A DNA stretch of 25,477 nucleotides from an uncultured Candidatus Saccharibacteria bacterium (GCA_938033695.1 CALHKE010000009.1:1-25477), one strand, 5' to 3'. Positions 6,148-14,219 are shown, numbered from the stretch's first letter. Notes: generated by a model not told the origin, from the letters alone. Numbers and translations are program-made.

Positions 6148-8028
6148 ATGAGTGAAATTAAAAGTATACTCAGTGCTCAAACAAGTCTTAAGGAGAAGAC
6201 CTCTGGAAGCATCTCAAGTGCAGAACCCGTGGCTTACATTTCCACTGAATCAAAGGAAAAATATTATGTTATCGATACTAATATCATTATTGATAACCCC
6301 GATATTATTCCCACCAAAAACGGATTTAAAAAATTAGCTATTAAAAATATCGACCTGAAAAACTCATGTATCGTTATACCTGACACTGTACTTCATGAAC
6401 TAAAAAGCTTCAGAAGCGAATCTTCTGAACGTAGCTTCATCGCCGGTAAGGTTTTAAGCCGTATCGACGAGCTCGTTCAATCGGTTCTAGCCGATGAATC
6501 TTCCAAACTTGGTCGCGATCCTAATCTTGCCATTGGTAATCAAATTGCCTTCGAAAATTGCAGCCGTGCTTTCATGATTATTAAAAGCACCGAATCTGCC
6601 GTGGTTTCTTGGGATTTTGAACCAGTCAATATGGATGAGCAAATCTTTTTGCAGACTCTCGATCTATCCTGTTACTTAGTAAAGGCTAAACAGGCTAAGA
6701 ACGAATTAGATGCTCTGAATAAAAAGATTCGTTTAGTGACCAACGATAAGGAAATGCGTGTTTGCGCTTTAGCACATAACATTAAATCCTTACCGCTAGA
6801 AACCGATCCCAAGTTTAAGTTCACCGGCCGACGCAAATGTATCATTCCACCCGACCTCTATAGTCACTTCGTCCAAAAAGGTGGCTTCATCCCCTTAGAA
6901 GAATGGGAAGAACGTATGCCAGATGAGCCTACCTTGGCTCCTAACGAATTCATTGAATTCAGTTGCGAAGATAGCATCGATGACGAAATCTACGGGAAAA
7001 GTAAGGGTGAATTTTGGAATATCGGCCGCTTAGATGTTAGTGGAGATGAAGATAAAATCGTCCACCTTAATAGCTACCTAAATAGCAAACAGAAACCCTT
7101 CCTGAAAGCCAAAACACCTGGTCAAGCCATGTATTTAGACTCTATCTATAATAAGAATATTGATATGATTCTAGTTTCTGGCTGTCCTGGTACCGGAAAA
7201 ACTTTTATTGCCGCCATTGAAGGAATGAAGCAAGTTCAAAAAGGTGACTACGATATCGTTTCCGTTGTTGCTTCAGAAGTTCGTGGTGATGATGGCGTTG
7301 GTACTTTGCCAGGAGACTTGGAAGAAAAAATGTCTATCAAGTCTGCCAATATTATCAATGCATTGTTAATTTATCACGAAATTTACGATGACGACCCCTG
7401 CAATAATAGTACTCTAATCGATCAGCCGCATGAAGAAATCACGCATCAATCTTATATTCATGATAAAAATTGGATCTATGAAGATGATGACGAGTATACT
7501 ATGATCGACAAAAAAGAGACTTTTACTTGCCGAACTAGCAAAAAGAGGAAGCATGAAGAGAAGAATAAAAGTAAGAATAAGTATTCTGAAAAATCATCTA
7601 GCCCTCAACCTCGTGTCAAGCAGCAGCGTCTAGAAGACAAAGCTAATCTGTCCTACCAAAAATCCTTCCGCTCTATTCCGATTTTCTATATCAAAGGAAA
7701 GAGTTTTCAGAATGATTTTATTATTGTCGACGAAGCTCAAGATATGACTAATGAGCAGATGCTGTCTGCTATGACTCGTATCGGAGAGGGATCTAAAATG
7801 ATCTTCACGGGTGACGAGAGTCAGCCTCATCCTTACGCTAAAGGTGTCAACAAGCATCACAATGGCATTCTTTATGCGCGCCGAGCCTTAAAGGGTATTC
7901 CTCGCGCAGCTCAAATTTTTATGGATGAAAATGACATTGTCAGAAGCTCCATCATTGGACAGATTCTCGATAATCTTAAGCCTCTTGGACTAGACCGGGA
8001 CAACGACAATGACTATGTTGAAGATTAA
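6148..8028 (+). CDS. PIN domain-PhoH family ATPase
   Basis: A nuclease domain fused to a P-loop ATPase, as in PhoH2-type proteins thought to act on RNA. The PIN half carries the acidic site: VIDTNIIID (D43, N45), E84 in VLHELKSF, and D200 in VTNDKEMR. The PhoH half has Walker A GCPGTGKT (345-352), the family segment GVGTLPGDLEEKM, Walker B FIIVDEAQD (D528, E529) and MIFTGDESQ. Between GDLEEKM and IPIFYIKGKSFQND there is an insertion of about 100 residues, first acidic, then highly basic (SKKRKHEEKNKSKNK), which is not part of the usual domain. At 626 residues it is long for the family. The start is fixed by AAGGAG 6 nt upstream. The leader is structured and a clear terminator follows the gene. 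Confidence 0.92.
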   Translation: MSEIKSILSAQTSLKEKTSGSISSAEPVAYISTESKEKYYVIDTNIIIDNPDIIPTKNGFKKLAIKNIDLKNSCIVIPDTVLHELKSFRSESSERSFIAGKVLSRIDELVQSVLADESSKLGRDPNLAIGNQIAFENCSRAFMIIKSTESAVVSWDFEPVNMDEQIFLQTLDLSCYLVKAKQAKNELDALNKKIRLVTNDKEMRVCALAHNIKSLPLETDPKFKFTGRRKCIIPPDLYSHFVQKGGFIPLEEWEERMPDEPTLAPNEFIEFSCEDSIDDEIYGKSKGEFWNIGRLDVSGDEDKIVHLNSYLNSKQKPFLKAKTPGQAMYLDSIYNKNIDMILVSGCPGTGKTFIAAIEGMKQVQKGDYDIVSVVASEVRGDDGVGTLPGDLEEKMSIKSANIINALLIYHEIYDDDPCNNSTLIDQPHEEITHQSYIHDKNWIYEDDDEYTMIDKKETFTCRTSKKRKHEEKNKSKNKYSEKSSSPQPRVKQQRLEDKANLSYQKSFRSIPIFYIKGKSFQNDFIIVDEAQDMTNEQMLSAMTRIGEGSKMIFTGDESQPHPYAKGVNKHHNGILYARRALKGIPRAAQIFMDENDIVRSSIIGQILDNLKPLGLDRDNDNDYVED

Positions 8029-8080
8029 TATATATATACATAGCATTCATCTCATCGAAACTATTTCTTAATCTTTTCGA

Positions 8081-8107
8081 AGCCGTCACCAACCGTGGCG
8101 GCTTTTT
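8081..8107 (+). terminator. Rho-independent terminator after the PIN-PhoH gene
   Basis: GCCGTCAC / GTGGCGGC stem (8082-8089 with 8095-8102, one G-U pair), 5-nt loop, then TTTTT. Confidence 0.9.
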
Positions 8108-8193
8108 CATGGTCCAAATATCTACATAATGGATTCTTTTATCTCTAAAACTTTGCAGTAGTTTTCTTGCCATAAAAATCCGACCAAAAGATT

Positions 8194-8202
8194 TGCTATA
8201 AT
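8194..8202 (+). promoter_or_regulatory. extended -10 promoter of pth
   Basis: TGCTATAAT with exactly 6 nt before the ATG at 8209, so initiation at the start codon is expected. Confidence 0.7.
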
Positions 8203-8208
8203 ATTTCC

Positions 8209-8733
8209 ATGAAACTTATTGTCGGACTCGGAAACCCTGGAAATGAATATAACCTCACTCGCCATAACTTTGGCTTTTTGGCTTTAGATTTTTACTTTAA
8301 AACCCACGGTCTCGAATTTGAAAAATCCGAAAAATTCCACGCCAAGTGGCAAAAATCCGGTCAAACTATCTTTATCGAACCTCAAACCTACTATAATGAT
8401 GTCGGTTCTAGTATTCAGGAATTCATGAACTATTATAAAATTCCACTATCTAACCTCCTGATTTTATGTGATGATTTTAATCTCGATTTCGGCACCCTGC
8501 GTTATCGCGAAAAGGGAACCGATGGCGGCAATAATGGCCTTAAATCCACTATTCGTTCGCTTAACACTACCGACTTCAAACGTCTTCGTCTTGGCACCGC
8601 CAATAATGCCATGCGCAAAAAGATGGGCGATGTGGACTTCGTGCTAGGACGATTCACTCCAGAAGAACGCGAAAAACTCCCAGAAATTCTCACTGATATC
8701 GCGAAACGCATTGACGATTTTATTCAAGAATAA
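8209..8733 (+). CDS. pth: peptidyl-tRNA hydrolase
   Basis: Cleaves the ester bond of peptidyl-tRNAs that drop off ribosomes, recycling tRNA in the cytoplasm. The start IVGLGNPGNEYNLTRHNFGF is diagnostic. Active-site residues are in place: N9, catalytic H19, N63 (in YYND), D88 (in LCDDFNLDFG) and N109 (in DGGNNGLKS). The expected RxRxG-like basic stretch for tRNA binding follows. At 174 residues it is slightly shorter than the usual 185-195. It is a single-gene unit with a leaderless promoter and is convergent with the regulator gene downstream. Confidence 0.97.
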   Translation: MKLIVGLGNPGNEYNLTRHNFGFLALDFYFKTHGLEFEKSEKFHAKWQKSGQTIFIEPQTYYNDVGSSIQEFMNYYKIPLSNLLILCDDFNLDFGTLRYREKGTDGGNNGLKSTIRSLNTTDFKRLRLGTANNAMRKKMGDVDFVLGRFTPEEREKLPEILTDIAKRIDDFIQE

Positions 8734-8802
8734 CACCCCGATGATATCCCCAGTGGTGGAATCAGAATCGCCCATCGTGCCACCTCAAGAATTTATCTAG
8801 AT

Positions 8803-9303
8803 TTATGACTTATTTTTCGTTGCCAAACTTTTCTGAATTCTACGCTGAATATTAAAGTTTATTTTCCAAAGCATCCGCCCGAACATTACGCGTTCCTCTC
8901 TGGTAAACCCCTCAAAAATCTCACTGATAAACTTTTTCTGCTCCATTTCAATATAGCTTGCCACAAATCTCCCCTCACCGAAAAAATCTAGCTGCAAATA
9001 TCGGCGATTTTGCGGATTCAGTGCCTTCTTAATCAGTTCACGCTCTTCCAAATGATTAATTGCCCGACATAAGCTAGTCTCACCGATCAAACTACACTCT
9101 AAAATCTCATTTAAGTTCCGCTCAATCTGATTATTTTTGAGATAACTCATAATTTTTACTTCGGTCAAATTCAATTCAAAGCGTTTCGCCACCGCCATCG
9201 TATGCAAACGCCGCATCTTCTCCATCCGCGCAAAAATATTCATTGTATCAATCCAAGTAATCGTCTTCGGTAATTGAAATTTTTCTACACACATAACATC
9301 CAC
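8803..9303 (-). CDS. MarR-family winged-helix regulator
   Basis: A probable DNA-binding dimer of 166 residues. The pattern is MarR-like: helical N-terminal dimerisation part, a helix-turn-helix (TEVKIMSYLKNN ... ECSLIGETSLCRAINHLEER, about 47-92), the wing with NPQNRRYLQLDFFGEGR (about 97-113), then C-terminal dimerisation helices (FTREERVMFGRMLWKI). Its start overlaps the end of dprA by 19 nt, so the two are probably co-transcribed and translationally coupled. The start could be the second ATG (9294) instead. The ligand and target are unknown. No palindromic operator stands out in front of dprA. Confidence 0.8.
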   Translation of the reverse strand: MDVMCVEKFQLPKTITWIDTMNIFARMEKMRRLHTMAVAKRFELNLTEVKIMSYLKNNQIERNLNEILECSLIGETSLCRAINHLEERELIKKALNPQNRRYLQLDFFGEGRFVASYIEMEQKKFISEIFEGFTREERVMFGRMLWKINFNIQRRIQKSLATKNKS

Positions 9304-10280
9304 TCATTATTACCTAACGGTTTCACTAATCCTTTCATTTGAAGATTAAAAATTGTCACGCTAAAATCTGAGACCGAAAAATCCTTCTTCTGTCGTATCT
9401 GTGCCAGAATTTCTTCTCCCATTTTCACCCCTCCAAGCATCGCCGAAACCATCAAGGCCTCATTCTCCGTACTACACATTTCCCTAATCTGTTTTAGACT
9501 CTCCCTTGGTTTACGAATTTTTAACCCTAACTCATCTAATAATTCATCCACCTCGGTAAAAGCCACCGCTCCGCGTCCTAATAGTCGATTACAGCCCAGG
9601 GAATTACTACGACTCACATCCCCTGGCACCGCATACACAATCACGCCCTGCTCCATAGCATGATGTGCGGTATTAAGTGAGCCAGATTTCACCCCACCTT
9701 CGACCACCACCACCAGATCGGCTAACCCCGCAATCAATCGATTACGTTTTAGAAAAGCCGCACGCATCCCTAACTGACTATTCAACATACGTGATAACTT
9801 CTCATCTTTTGCCAAAATTTCTTGTGGCGGATATTCCGATAGCACCATACCGCCCTGATTCACAATGTCCCGTGCCAACCCAGTATGTCGAGCCGGATAG
9901 ATTTTATCGATTGGCGTCCCTAACACCGCCACCGTCAAACCACCCGCATCTAATGCCGCCCGGTGCGCAATCGAATCAATCCCATAAGCCAACCCGCTCA
10001 CGATGATTACTCCGCGCTTCGCCAGTTCATAGGCTATCTTATACGCCCATTCCTCACCATATTTAGTATATTTTCTCGACCCCACGACAGCCACCGTCTT
10101 CGGTTGTACATAGGCTTGGCCCGGCACCTTTTCTTGATCATTTTTCACCACTTCAGCTTCAATATTCACCGCTTCACCAGGCGATTTTCCATAATAATAC
10201 AATATTTTAGGCTTAAGCGCAATGAATTCTAATTTACGCAAAAACCCGTCTTCTAGAGGGGAAATAGATTTGACTTGCAC
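9285..10280 (-). CDS. dprA: DNA-processing protein DprA
   Basis: Binds incoming single-stranded DNA and loads RecA during natural transformation. The Rossmann-like core shows VAVVGSRKYTKYGEEWA, IIVSGLAYGIDSIAHRAAL, VAVLGTPIDKIYPARH, GGMVLSEYP, KRNRLIAGLADLVVVVEGG, SGSLNTAHHA and VYAVPGD. A C-terminal winged-helix part follows (about 265-331). The start is taken as GTG at 10280 because GGAGG lies 5 nt upstream (10286-10290). The in-frame TTG at 10292 would put this Shine-Dalgarno inside the gene. The N-terminal SAM-like region is very short. DprA fits a lineage that depends on scavenged DNA. The MarR-type gene overlaps its 3' end. Confidence 0.95.
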   Translation of the reverse strand: MQVKSISPLEDGFLRKLEFIALKPKILYYYGKSPGEAVNIEAEVVKNDQEKVPGQAYVQPKTVAVVGSRKYTKYGEEWAYKIAYELAKRGVIIVSGLAYGIDSIAHRAALDAGGLTVAVLGTPIDKIYPARHTGLARDIVNQGGMVLSEYPPQEILAKDEKLSRMLNSQLGMRAAFLKRNRLIAGLADLVVVVEGGVKSGSLNTAHHAMEQGVIVYAVPGDVSRSNSLGCNRLLGRGAVAFTEVDELLDELGLKIRKPRESLKQIREMCSTENEALMVSAMLGGVKMGEEILAQIRQKKDFSVSDFSVTIFNLQMKGLVKPLGNNEWMLCV

Positions 10281-10285
10281 AAAAA

Positions 10286-10290
10286 CCTCC
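10286..10290 (-). promoter_or_regulatory. Shine-Dalgarno that sets the dprA start
   Basis: GGAGG on the minus strand, followed by TTTTT and GTG at 10280. It is one of the few strong ribosome-binding sites in the window. Confidence 0.75.
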
Positions 10291-10330
10291 AATTTTGTAC
10301 TTGATTTTAATATTTTTTACATTTTATGTA

Positions 10331-10359
10331 TTGACTATTTTTATTTATAATGCTATAAT
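10331..10359 (+). promoter_or_regulatory. strong promoter of the structured RNA gene
   Basis: TTGACT (10331-10336), a 17-nt spacer, then TATAAT (10354-10359). This is the best sigma-70-type promoter in the window. The predicted start is about 10366-10367. Confidence 0.85.
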
Positions 10360-10365
10360 ACGAGT

Positions 10366-10677
10366 CAGTTAGGGGTTGGAGCCAGAAAAAGGCACGATCT
10401 CTAAACCGCACCTAAATAAATCATAATTTCTGTTACTAATATAACAGAAGTTGCGTGTTCTTAAAAGACTTTCGGCTTACAATTTTTCTTTTATCGGTTG
10501 TAAGTATAAGTATTACCTCCACTTGAAAGTCAATTTTTAAGAACATAGCAACCCCTATAACCGGCGGGCCCCAATAGAGTGAGGTGGGTCACGCTCCGGG
10601 GCTCTCCCGGAATCAATAGAGATGCGTTGTAGGGTCTAATAACCCCAAGTGATGCCCACCCTTACTTGGGGTTTTTT
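10366..10677 (+). ncRNA. unassigned structured RNA, about 310 nt
   Basis: A stand-alone transcription unit with no open frame of note, between divergent dprA and a gene of opposite strand. A closing stem P1 (AGGGGTTG 10371-10378 with CAACCCCT 10549-10556) encloses three elements. These are a hairpin TTCTGTTA/TAACAGAA (10428-10435 with 10442-10449), a long stem of about 18 bp with one bulge (10456-10473 with 10525-10545), and at its tip CTTACAA/TTGTAAG (10476-10482 with 10498-10504). A second domain (10561-10610) stacks CCGG/CCGG, GCCCC/GGGGC and AGaGTGA/TCACgCT with loop GGTGGG. A terminator ends the unit. I looked for RNase P, tmRNA, SRP and 6S RNA signatures and did not find them. Expression is expected to be strong from the promoter. 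The function is unknown. Confidence 0.75.
10642..10677 (+). terminator. Rho-independent terminator of the structured RNA
   Basis: ACCCCAAGT / ACTTGGGGT stem (10642-10650 with 10664-10672), 13-nt loop, then a T run. Upstream AGGGT (10631-10635) could compete weakly for the CCCC arm. Confidence 0.9.
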
Positions 10678-10773
10678 GATGCTTAAATTTTTAAGACCCA
10701 AGTTAAAAACTCAAAAAACTAACCTACAAACCCACCAGAGCCCAATCAGAAATCAGCCAGAAAATTCAACCAG

Positions 10774-10797
10774 AAAAAGACCGCCCGAAGGCGGTCT
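10774..10797 (-). terminator. Rho-independent terminator of the small secreted-protein gene
   Basis: On the minus strand AGACCGCC-TTCG-GGCGGTCT followed by TTTTT, a tetraloop hairpin about 95 nt past the stop at 10892. Confidence 0.9.
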
Positions 10798-10891
10798 CTA
10801 AAGCATCTCCACGCAGTTTTAAAACAAGATCCTTTAATAATTCCTCCGACCCCTGAATCCCGTCGACCGCAGGGAATCGAAAAGAAAAGTG

Positions 10892-11488
10892 TTATTGGTT
10901 CGCAACTGCTGTAAAGAGTAATGTATTCGAATAAGCACCTACTGGAATAGAGGTAGTAGCACTTGCACCGACCGTAATCGTCTTAGCACTACCAGAGGTA
11001 GCTGCCGAAGTAGTCTTAGCAAAAATCGTCGAAGCATCCACAGTACCAGTTTGTTTCACTGGATTAAAAGTGGTACCATCAGCAGACCAGCCCCAGCCCG
11101 TACCAGAAATCGTCGAATTTGTCTGACTGATTGAAGGGATTTTGTCCGCTACACCAGAGGCAGCTGGTTGAGACAAATCCGTATCCGTCGTCTTGGAAGT
11201 GACATAGGTGGTGTAACCCTTACCATTATTGGTAGAGACATTCACCGTGCCAGTACCAGTATTAAACGCACCGGTAGGAGTAGGCGTAATATTAATATCA
11301 ATTGAGCTTGGCGTAGTAATTGAAATCACAGGATCAATCACAACGCTAATTGTTGTTGAGGCAGATTGTTGTACTGCCGATACTGGTGTTGGCAAATCAA
11401 ACAGCATTGGTGATAACGCCGCACCAGATAAAACCATTAATGTTGTCGCAATTTTAATTTTTTTATGGTTTTTATTTTTTATTCTCAC
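10892..11488 (-). CDS. small secreted protein resembling the BspA N-terminal module
   Basis: 198 residues with an N-terminal signal peptide: a lysine-rich start, a hydrophobic stretch at about 13-35, and a likely cut after PVSA. The mature part is rich in Ser, Thr and Gly, has no cysteine and no membrane anchor. It aligns by eye with the N-terminal module of the BspA proteins: VSTNNGKGYTTYVTSKTTDT against VNTNNRTGYTAILSSETENT, then GWGW against TWGY, then VGAYSNTLLFTAVANQ against SGNYTNKLILSFVSNPY. It is therefore probably a stand-alone surface or fibre-like domain; this is inference. The start is GTG with AAAGGA about 8 nt upstream, placed in the loop of a 7-bp hairpin. It has its own promoter and terminator. 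Confidence 0.85.
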   Translation of the reverse strand: MRIKNKNHKKIKIATTLMVLSGAALSPMLFDLPTPVSAVQQSASTTISVVIDPVISITTPSSIDINITPTPTGAFNTGTGTVNVSTNNGKGYTTYVTSKTTDTDLSQPAASGVADKIPSISQTNSTISGTGWGWSADGTTFNPVKQTGTVDASTIFAKTTSAATSGSAKTITVGASATTSIPVGAYSNTLLFTAVANQ

Positions 11489-11510
11489 AGTATATTTCCT
11501 TTCTATACTG
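11488..11510 (-). promoter_or_regulatory. hairpin holding the Shine-Dalgarno of the small secreted-protein gene
   Basis: CAGTATA (11504-11510 on the minus strand) pairs with TATACTG (11488-11494). The 9-nt loop contains AAAGGAA and the GTG start begins in the base of the stem. This could regulate translation or serve as a protein-binding inverted repeat. Confidence 0.55.
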
Positions 11511-11533
11511 CCAGAAAACCTTCACACACCTAA

Positions 11534-11562
11534 ACTTTAACATAAACATTTTGACTTAACAA
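11534..11562 (-). promoter_or_regulatory. promoter of the small secreted-protein gene
   Basis: On the minus strand TTGTTA (11557-11562), 17 nt, then TAAAGT (11534-11539) with a TGT extension. The leader is about 40 nt, long enough to hold the Shine-Dalgarno hairpin. Confidence 0.5.
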
Positions 11563-11680
11563 GTCCTTTTTCCAAGATTTTTTGGCTTTTTTGCAAATTT
11601 TTCTAAAATTCATCTCTGATTTATCTCTATAAAATTTCAGCAAATTAAAAATCCGAAAAATTTTTTCTAGTTGACAAGCG

Positions 11681-11689
11681 TGATAATAT
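11681..11689 (+). promoter_or_regulatory. extended -10 promoter of topA
   Basis: TGATAATAT, 8 nt before the ATG at 11698. A TTGACA lies at 11671-11676 but is too close to act as its -35. Confidence 0.4.
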
Positions 11690-11697
11690 ATAAGTAT

Positions 11698-14130
11698 ATG
11701 TCTAAAAATCTCCTCATCGTCGAGTCTCCCGCTAAAGCCAAGACTATTGAAAAATATCTCGGTAATGATTTTAAGGTTCTTGCCTCGGTCGGCCATATTC
11801 GTAAAGATACCAAAGTTGATGTGCACGATAATTTCGCCGTGACTTACGAAATTGATCCAGACCATAAAAAAGTCATTGCTGAATTAAAAAAGGCCAGCAA
11901 GGACGCTGATACAATTTGGCTCGCAACCGACGAAGACCGCGAAGGAGAATCTATTTCTTGGCATCTCTTAGAGGTGCTAAAATTACCGAAAACCACTCAT
12001 CGTATTACTTTTCATGAAATTACCAAACCAGCTCTTCAAGAAGCCATCAAAAATCCGCGCACTGTCGATATGAATATGGTTTCCAGCCAGCAAGCCCGTC
12101 AGACTCTCGATATGCTCGTAGGTTACGACCTCTCTGGTGTGGTGCGCACCAAAGTACCAGGCGCTAAATCCGCCGGTCGTGTCCAATCACCAGCTCTTCG
12201 TCTAATCGTCGAGCGCGAACAGGAAATTGAACGTTTTAACGCTAAATCCAGTTTTAAAGTCACCGGCAAGTTCAGTGACCAAGCTGCCAATATTTCAGAT
12301 CTCGATTCCTCTGAAATTTTTGAAGCCAATCTTGATAAAACTACTTTCGCTACCGAAGAAGAAGCTAAGTTTTTTCTCGAACAGTTCAAAAATGCTAATT
12401 TTAAAGTACAAAATCTAGAAAAAACTGAAGCTAAAAAAGCCAACCCAGTACCGCTCACTACCGCTGCGCTCCAAATTGAAGCGAATAGCCGTCTCGGTTT
12501 TAGCTCCAAGACCACCATGTCCGCCGCTCAGGGCCTCTATCAGTCCGGTCACATTACTTATCACCGTACCGACTCTCTCAATCTCTCGAATCAGGCCTTA
12601 GCCGAAATCGCTAACCTCATTAAAGCCGAATTTGGCGAGAATTATCTCGAAGTTCGTCGTTTTCATACCAAAAATGCCAGCGCTCAGGAAGCCCACGAAT
12701 CCATCCGTCCAACCCACATCGAAGTGGAAGTGGCAGGTAAAAACGAATACGAAAAGAAATTATATCAATTAATCCGAAGCCGCACCCTCGCTACCCAAAT
12801 GAAAAACGCCGTAGTGGCTAAAACTAGTCTTTATCTCGAGGCTGACACTGTACCAAACGAGCTATTTAAAGCCACTGGCGAAATGGTAATTTTCGACGGC
12901 TTCCTAAAAGTCTACGGCAAAAGTAAAGACACTACCTTGCCAAATCTCCAGATTGGCGACCCCGTAAAGCGTCACATTTTACTCGCTAAGCAAACTTTTT
13001 CCAAGCCACCCGCCCGCTACACTGAAGGTTCACTGGTCAAAAAACTCGAAGAGCTCGGTATTGGCCGCCCAAGTACCTATGCCTCAATTATTAACGCCAT
13101 CCAGGTTAGAAATTATGTAGTTAAGGGCGAATCCGAAGGTGAGCCACGCGATATTTTGCAGCTCACTCTCGATGAGTCGAATCAAATTTCCAAACAAACC
13201 ATTTCAGAAAAAACTGGTTCCACTAAGGGCAAATTAATGCCAACCCCAGTCGGTGAATTAGTCTCCAATTTCCTCTGTGAGAATTTCAAAGACATTGTCG
13301 ACTACGATTTTACTGCCGGCATCGAAGAAAAACTTGACCTTATTGCCGAAAAGAAACTTACCCGTCTAAAGATGCTCCGTGATTTTTATGGTCCATTTTC
13401 TGAGGCTATTGGCGCCTCCGCTATGGCCAACCGCTATAATTCCGCCACCGAATTAGGTACCGACCCGAAGACTGGTAAAAAAATTTATGCCAAAATTGGC
13501 AAAAATGGTGGTTTCTTGCAGCTCGGCGAAAATGAAAAAGAAAGTGGCGAAAAACCGATCTTCATTCCTCTGCCAAAAGGTAAAACCGTAAAAACCGTGA
13601 CTCTCGAACAGGCGCTCAAGCAATTGGAATTGCCAGTACTCCCACGTTCTCTTGGCCACGCCAAGGATGGCACCGAATTAATCGCCGCCAATGGCCCCTT
13701 CGGTCCCTTCATTAAGGCTGGTGTGCATAATATCGCACTTAATAAAATCAACGAGGCGGAAAATCCATACCATATTACGCTCGAAACCGCCGAAGCTCTC
13801 TATCAAAAGAAAATCGATTCCATCCTCGCCGATTGGGGCGATATCAAGATCATTAACGGCCCATTTGGTCCTTATATTAAGGGCCCAGCTATAAAACCAG
13901 CCAGTGGCAAGGGTCGTGCTAGACCGAACAATGCCAAAATTCCAAAAGATCGTGATCCAAAATCTATCACCAGGGAAGAAGCTGAGGAAATTCTCTTAAG
14001 TTCCAAGGCTCCAGCCGCTAAAAAAGCATCAACCAAGAAGGTGGCCGCCAAAAAAACCTCGGCGAAAAAGTCTACCACCAAGAAAGCCACGGCAAAGAAA
14101 ACCACTACCAAAAAGACCACAAAAAGCTAG
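11698..14130 (+). CDS. topA: DNA topoisomerase I
   Basis: Type IA enzyme that relaxes negative supercoils by passing one strand through a transient break. The start MSKNLLIVESPAKAKTIEKYL is the canonical Toprim start, so upstream in-frame codons back to 11671 are not used. Toprim acids are E9 and the DEDREGE motif. The active-site Tyr is Y288 in GHITYHRTDSLNLS (usual form YMRTDS; His replaces Met here). VKKLEELGIGRPSTYASII follows. The C-terminus has topoisomerase C-repeat units (NGGFLQLG, NGPFGPFIK, NGPFGPYIKG) in place of cysteine zinc fingers. It ends with a Lys/Ala/Thr tail of about 45 residues (KKASTKKVAAKKTSAKK...), likely a DNA-binding, histone-like extension. It is 810 residues long, with a strong terminator behind it. 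Confidence 0.96.
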   Translation: MSKNLLIVESPAKAKTIEKYLGNDFKVLASVGHIRKDTKVDVHDNFAVTYEIDPDHKKVIAELKKASKDADTIWLATDEDREGESISWHLLEVLKLPKTTHRITFHEITKPALQEAIKNPRTVDMNMVSSQQARQTLDMLVGYDLSGVVRTKVPGAKSAGRVQSPALRLIVEREQEIERFNAKSSFKVTGKFSDQAANISDLDSSEIFEANLDKTTFATEEEAKFFLEQFKNANFKVQNLEKTEAKKANPVPLTTAALQIEANSRLGFSSKTTMSAAQGLYQSGHITYHRTDSLNLSNQALAEIANLIKAEFGENYLEVRRFHTKNASAQEAHESIRPTHIEVEVAGKNEYEKKLYQLIRSRTLATQMKNAVVAKTSLYLEADTVPNELFKATGEMVIFDGFLKVYGKSKDTTLPNLQIGDPVKRHILLAKQTFSKPPARYTEGSLVKKLEELGIGRPSTYASIINAIQVRNYVVKGESEGEPRDILQLTLDESNQISKQTISEKTGSTKGKLMPTPVGELVSNFLCENFKDIVDYDFTAGIEEKLDLIAEKKLTRLKMLRDFYGPFSEAIGASAMANRYNSATELGTDPKTGKKIYAKIGKNGGFLQLGENEKESGEKPIFIPLPKGKTVKTVTLEQALKQLELPVLPRSLGHAKDGTELIAANGPFGPFIKAGVHNIALNKINEAENPYHITLETAEALYQKKIDSILADWGDIKIINGPFGPYIKGPAIKPASGKGRARPNNAKIPKDRDPKSITREEAEEILLSSKAPAAKKASTKKVAAKKTSAKKSTTKKATAKKTTTKKTTKS

Positions 14131-14177
14131 AAATTACCAAATCTAGCCAAATCGCAAAAAAACTACCATAAAATCAA

Positions 14178-14219
14178 AGTCGCTTCCTGTCTATTAGGCT
14201 AATAGGAAGCGGCTTTTTT
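14178..14219 (+). terminator. Rho-independent terminator after topA
   Basis: CGCTTCCT / AGGAAGCG (14181-14188 with 14204-14211), extended by AGT/GCT to about 11 bp. A nested ATTAG/CTAAT lies inside the loop, and TTTTTT follows. Confidence 0.9.

Noticed and set aside
8751..8785. Bidirectional terminator between pth and the MarR-type gene
   Set aside because: GGTGG and CCACC are 20 nt apart with little inner pairing and no T run on either side.
10366..10677. RNase P RNA, tmRNA, SRP RNA or 6S RNA
   Set aside because: ACAGAA and GGCTTACA words recall part of RNase P, but they are 20 nt apart and the GAGGAAAGTCC-type core is missing. There is no tRNA-like end or tag frame for tmRNA, no GGAA-loop core for SRP, and the length and fold do not suit 6S.
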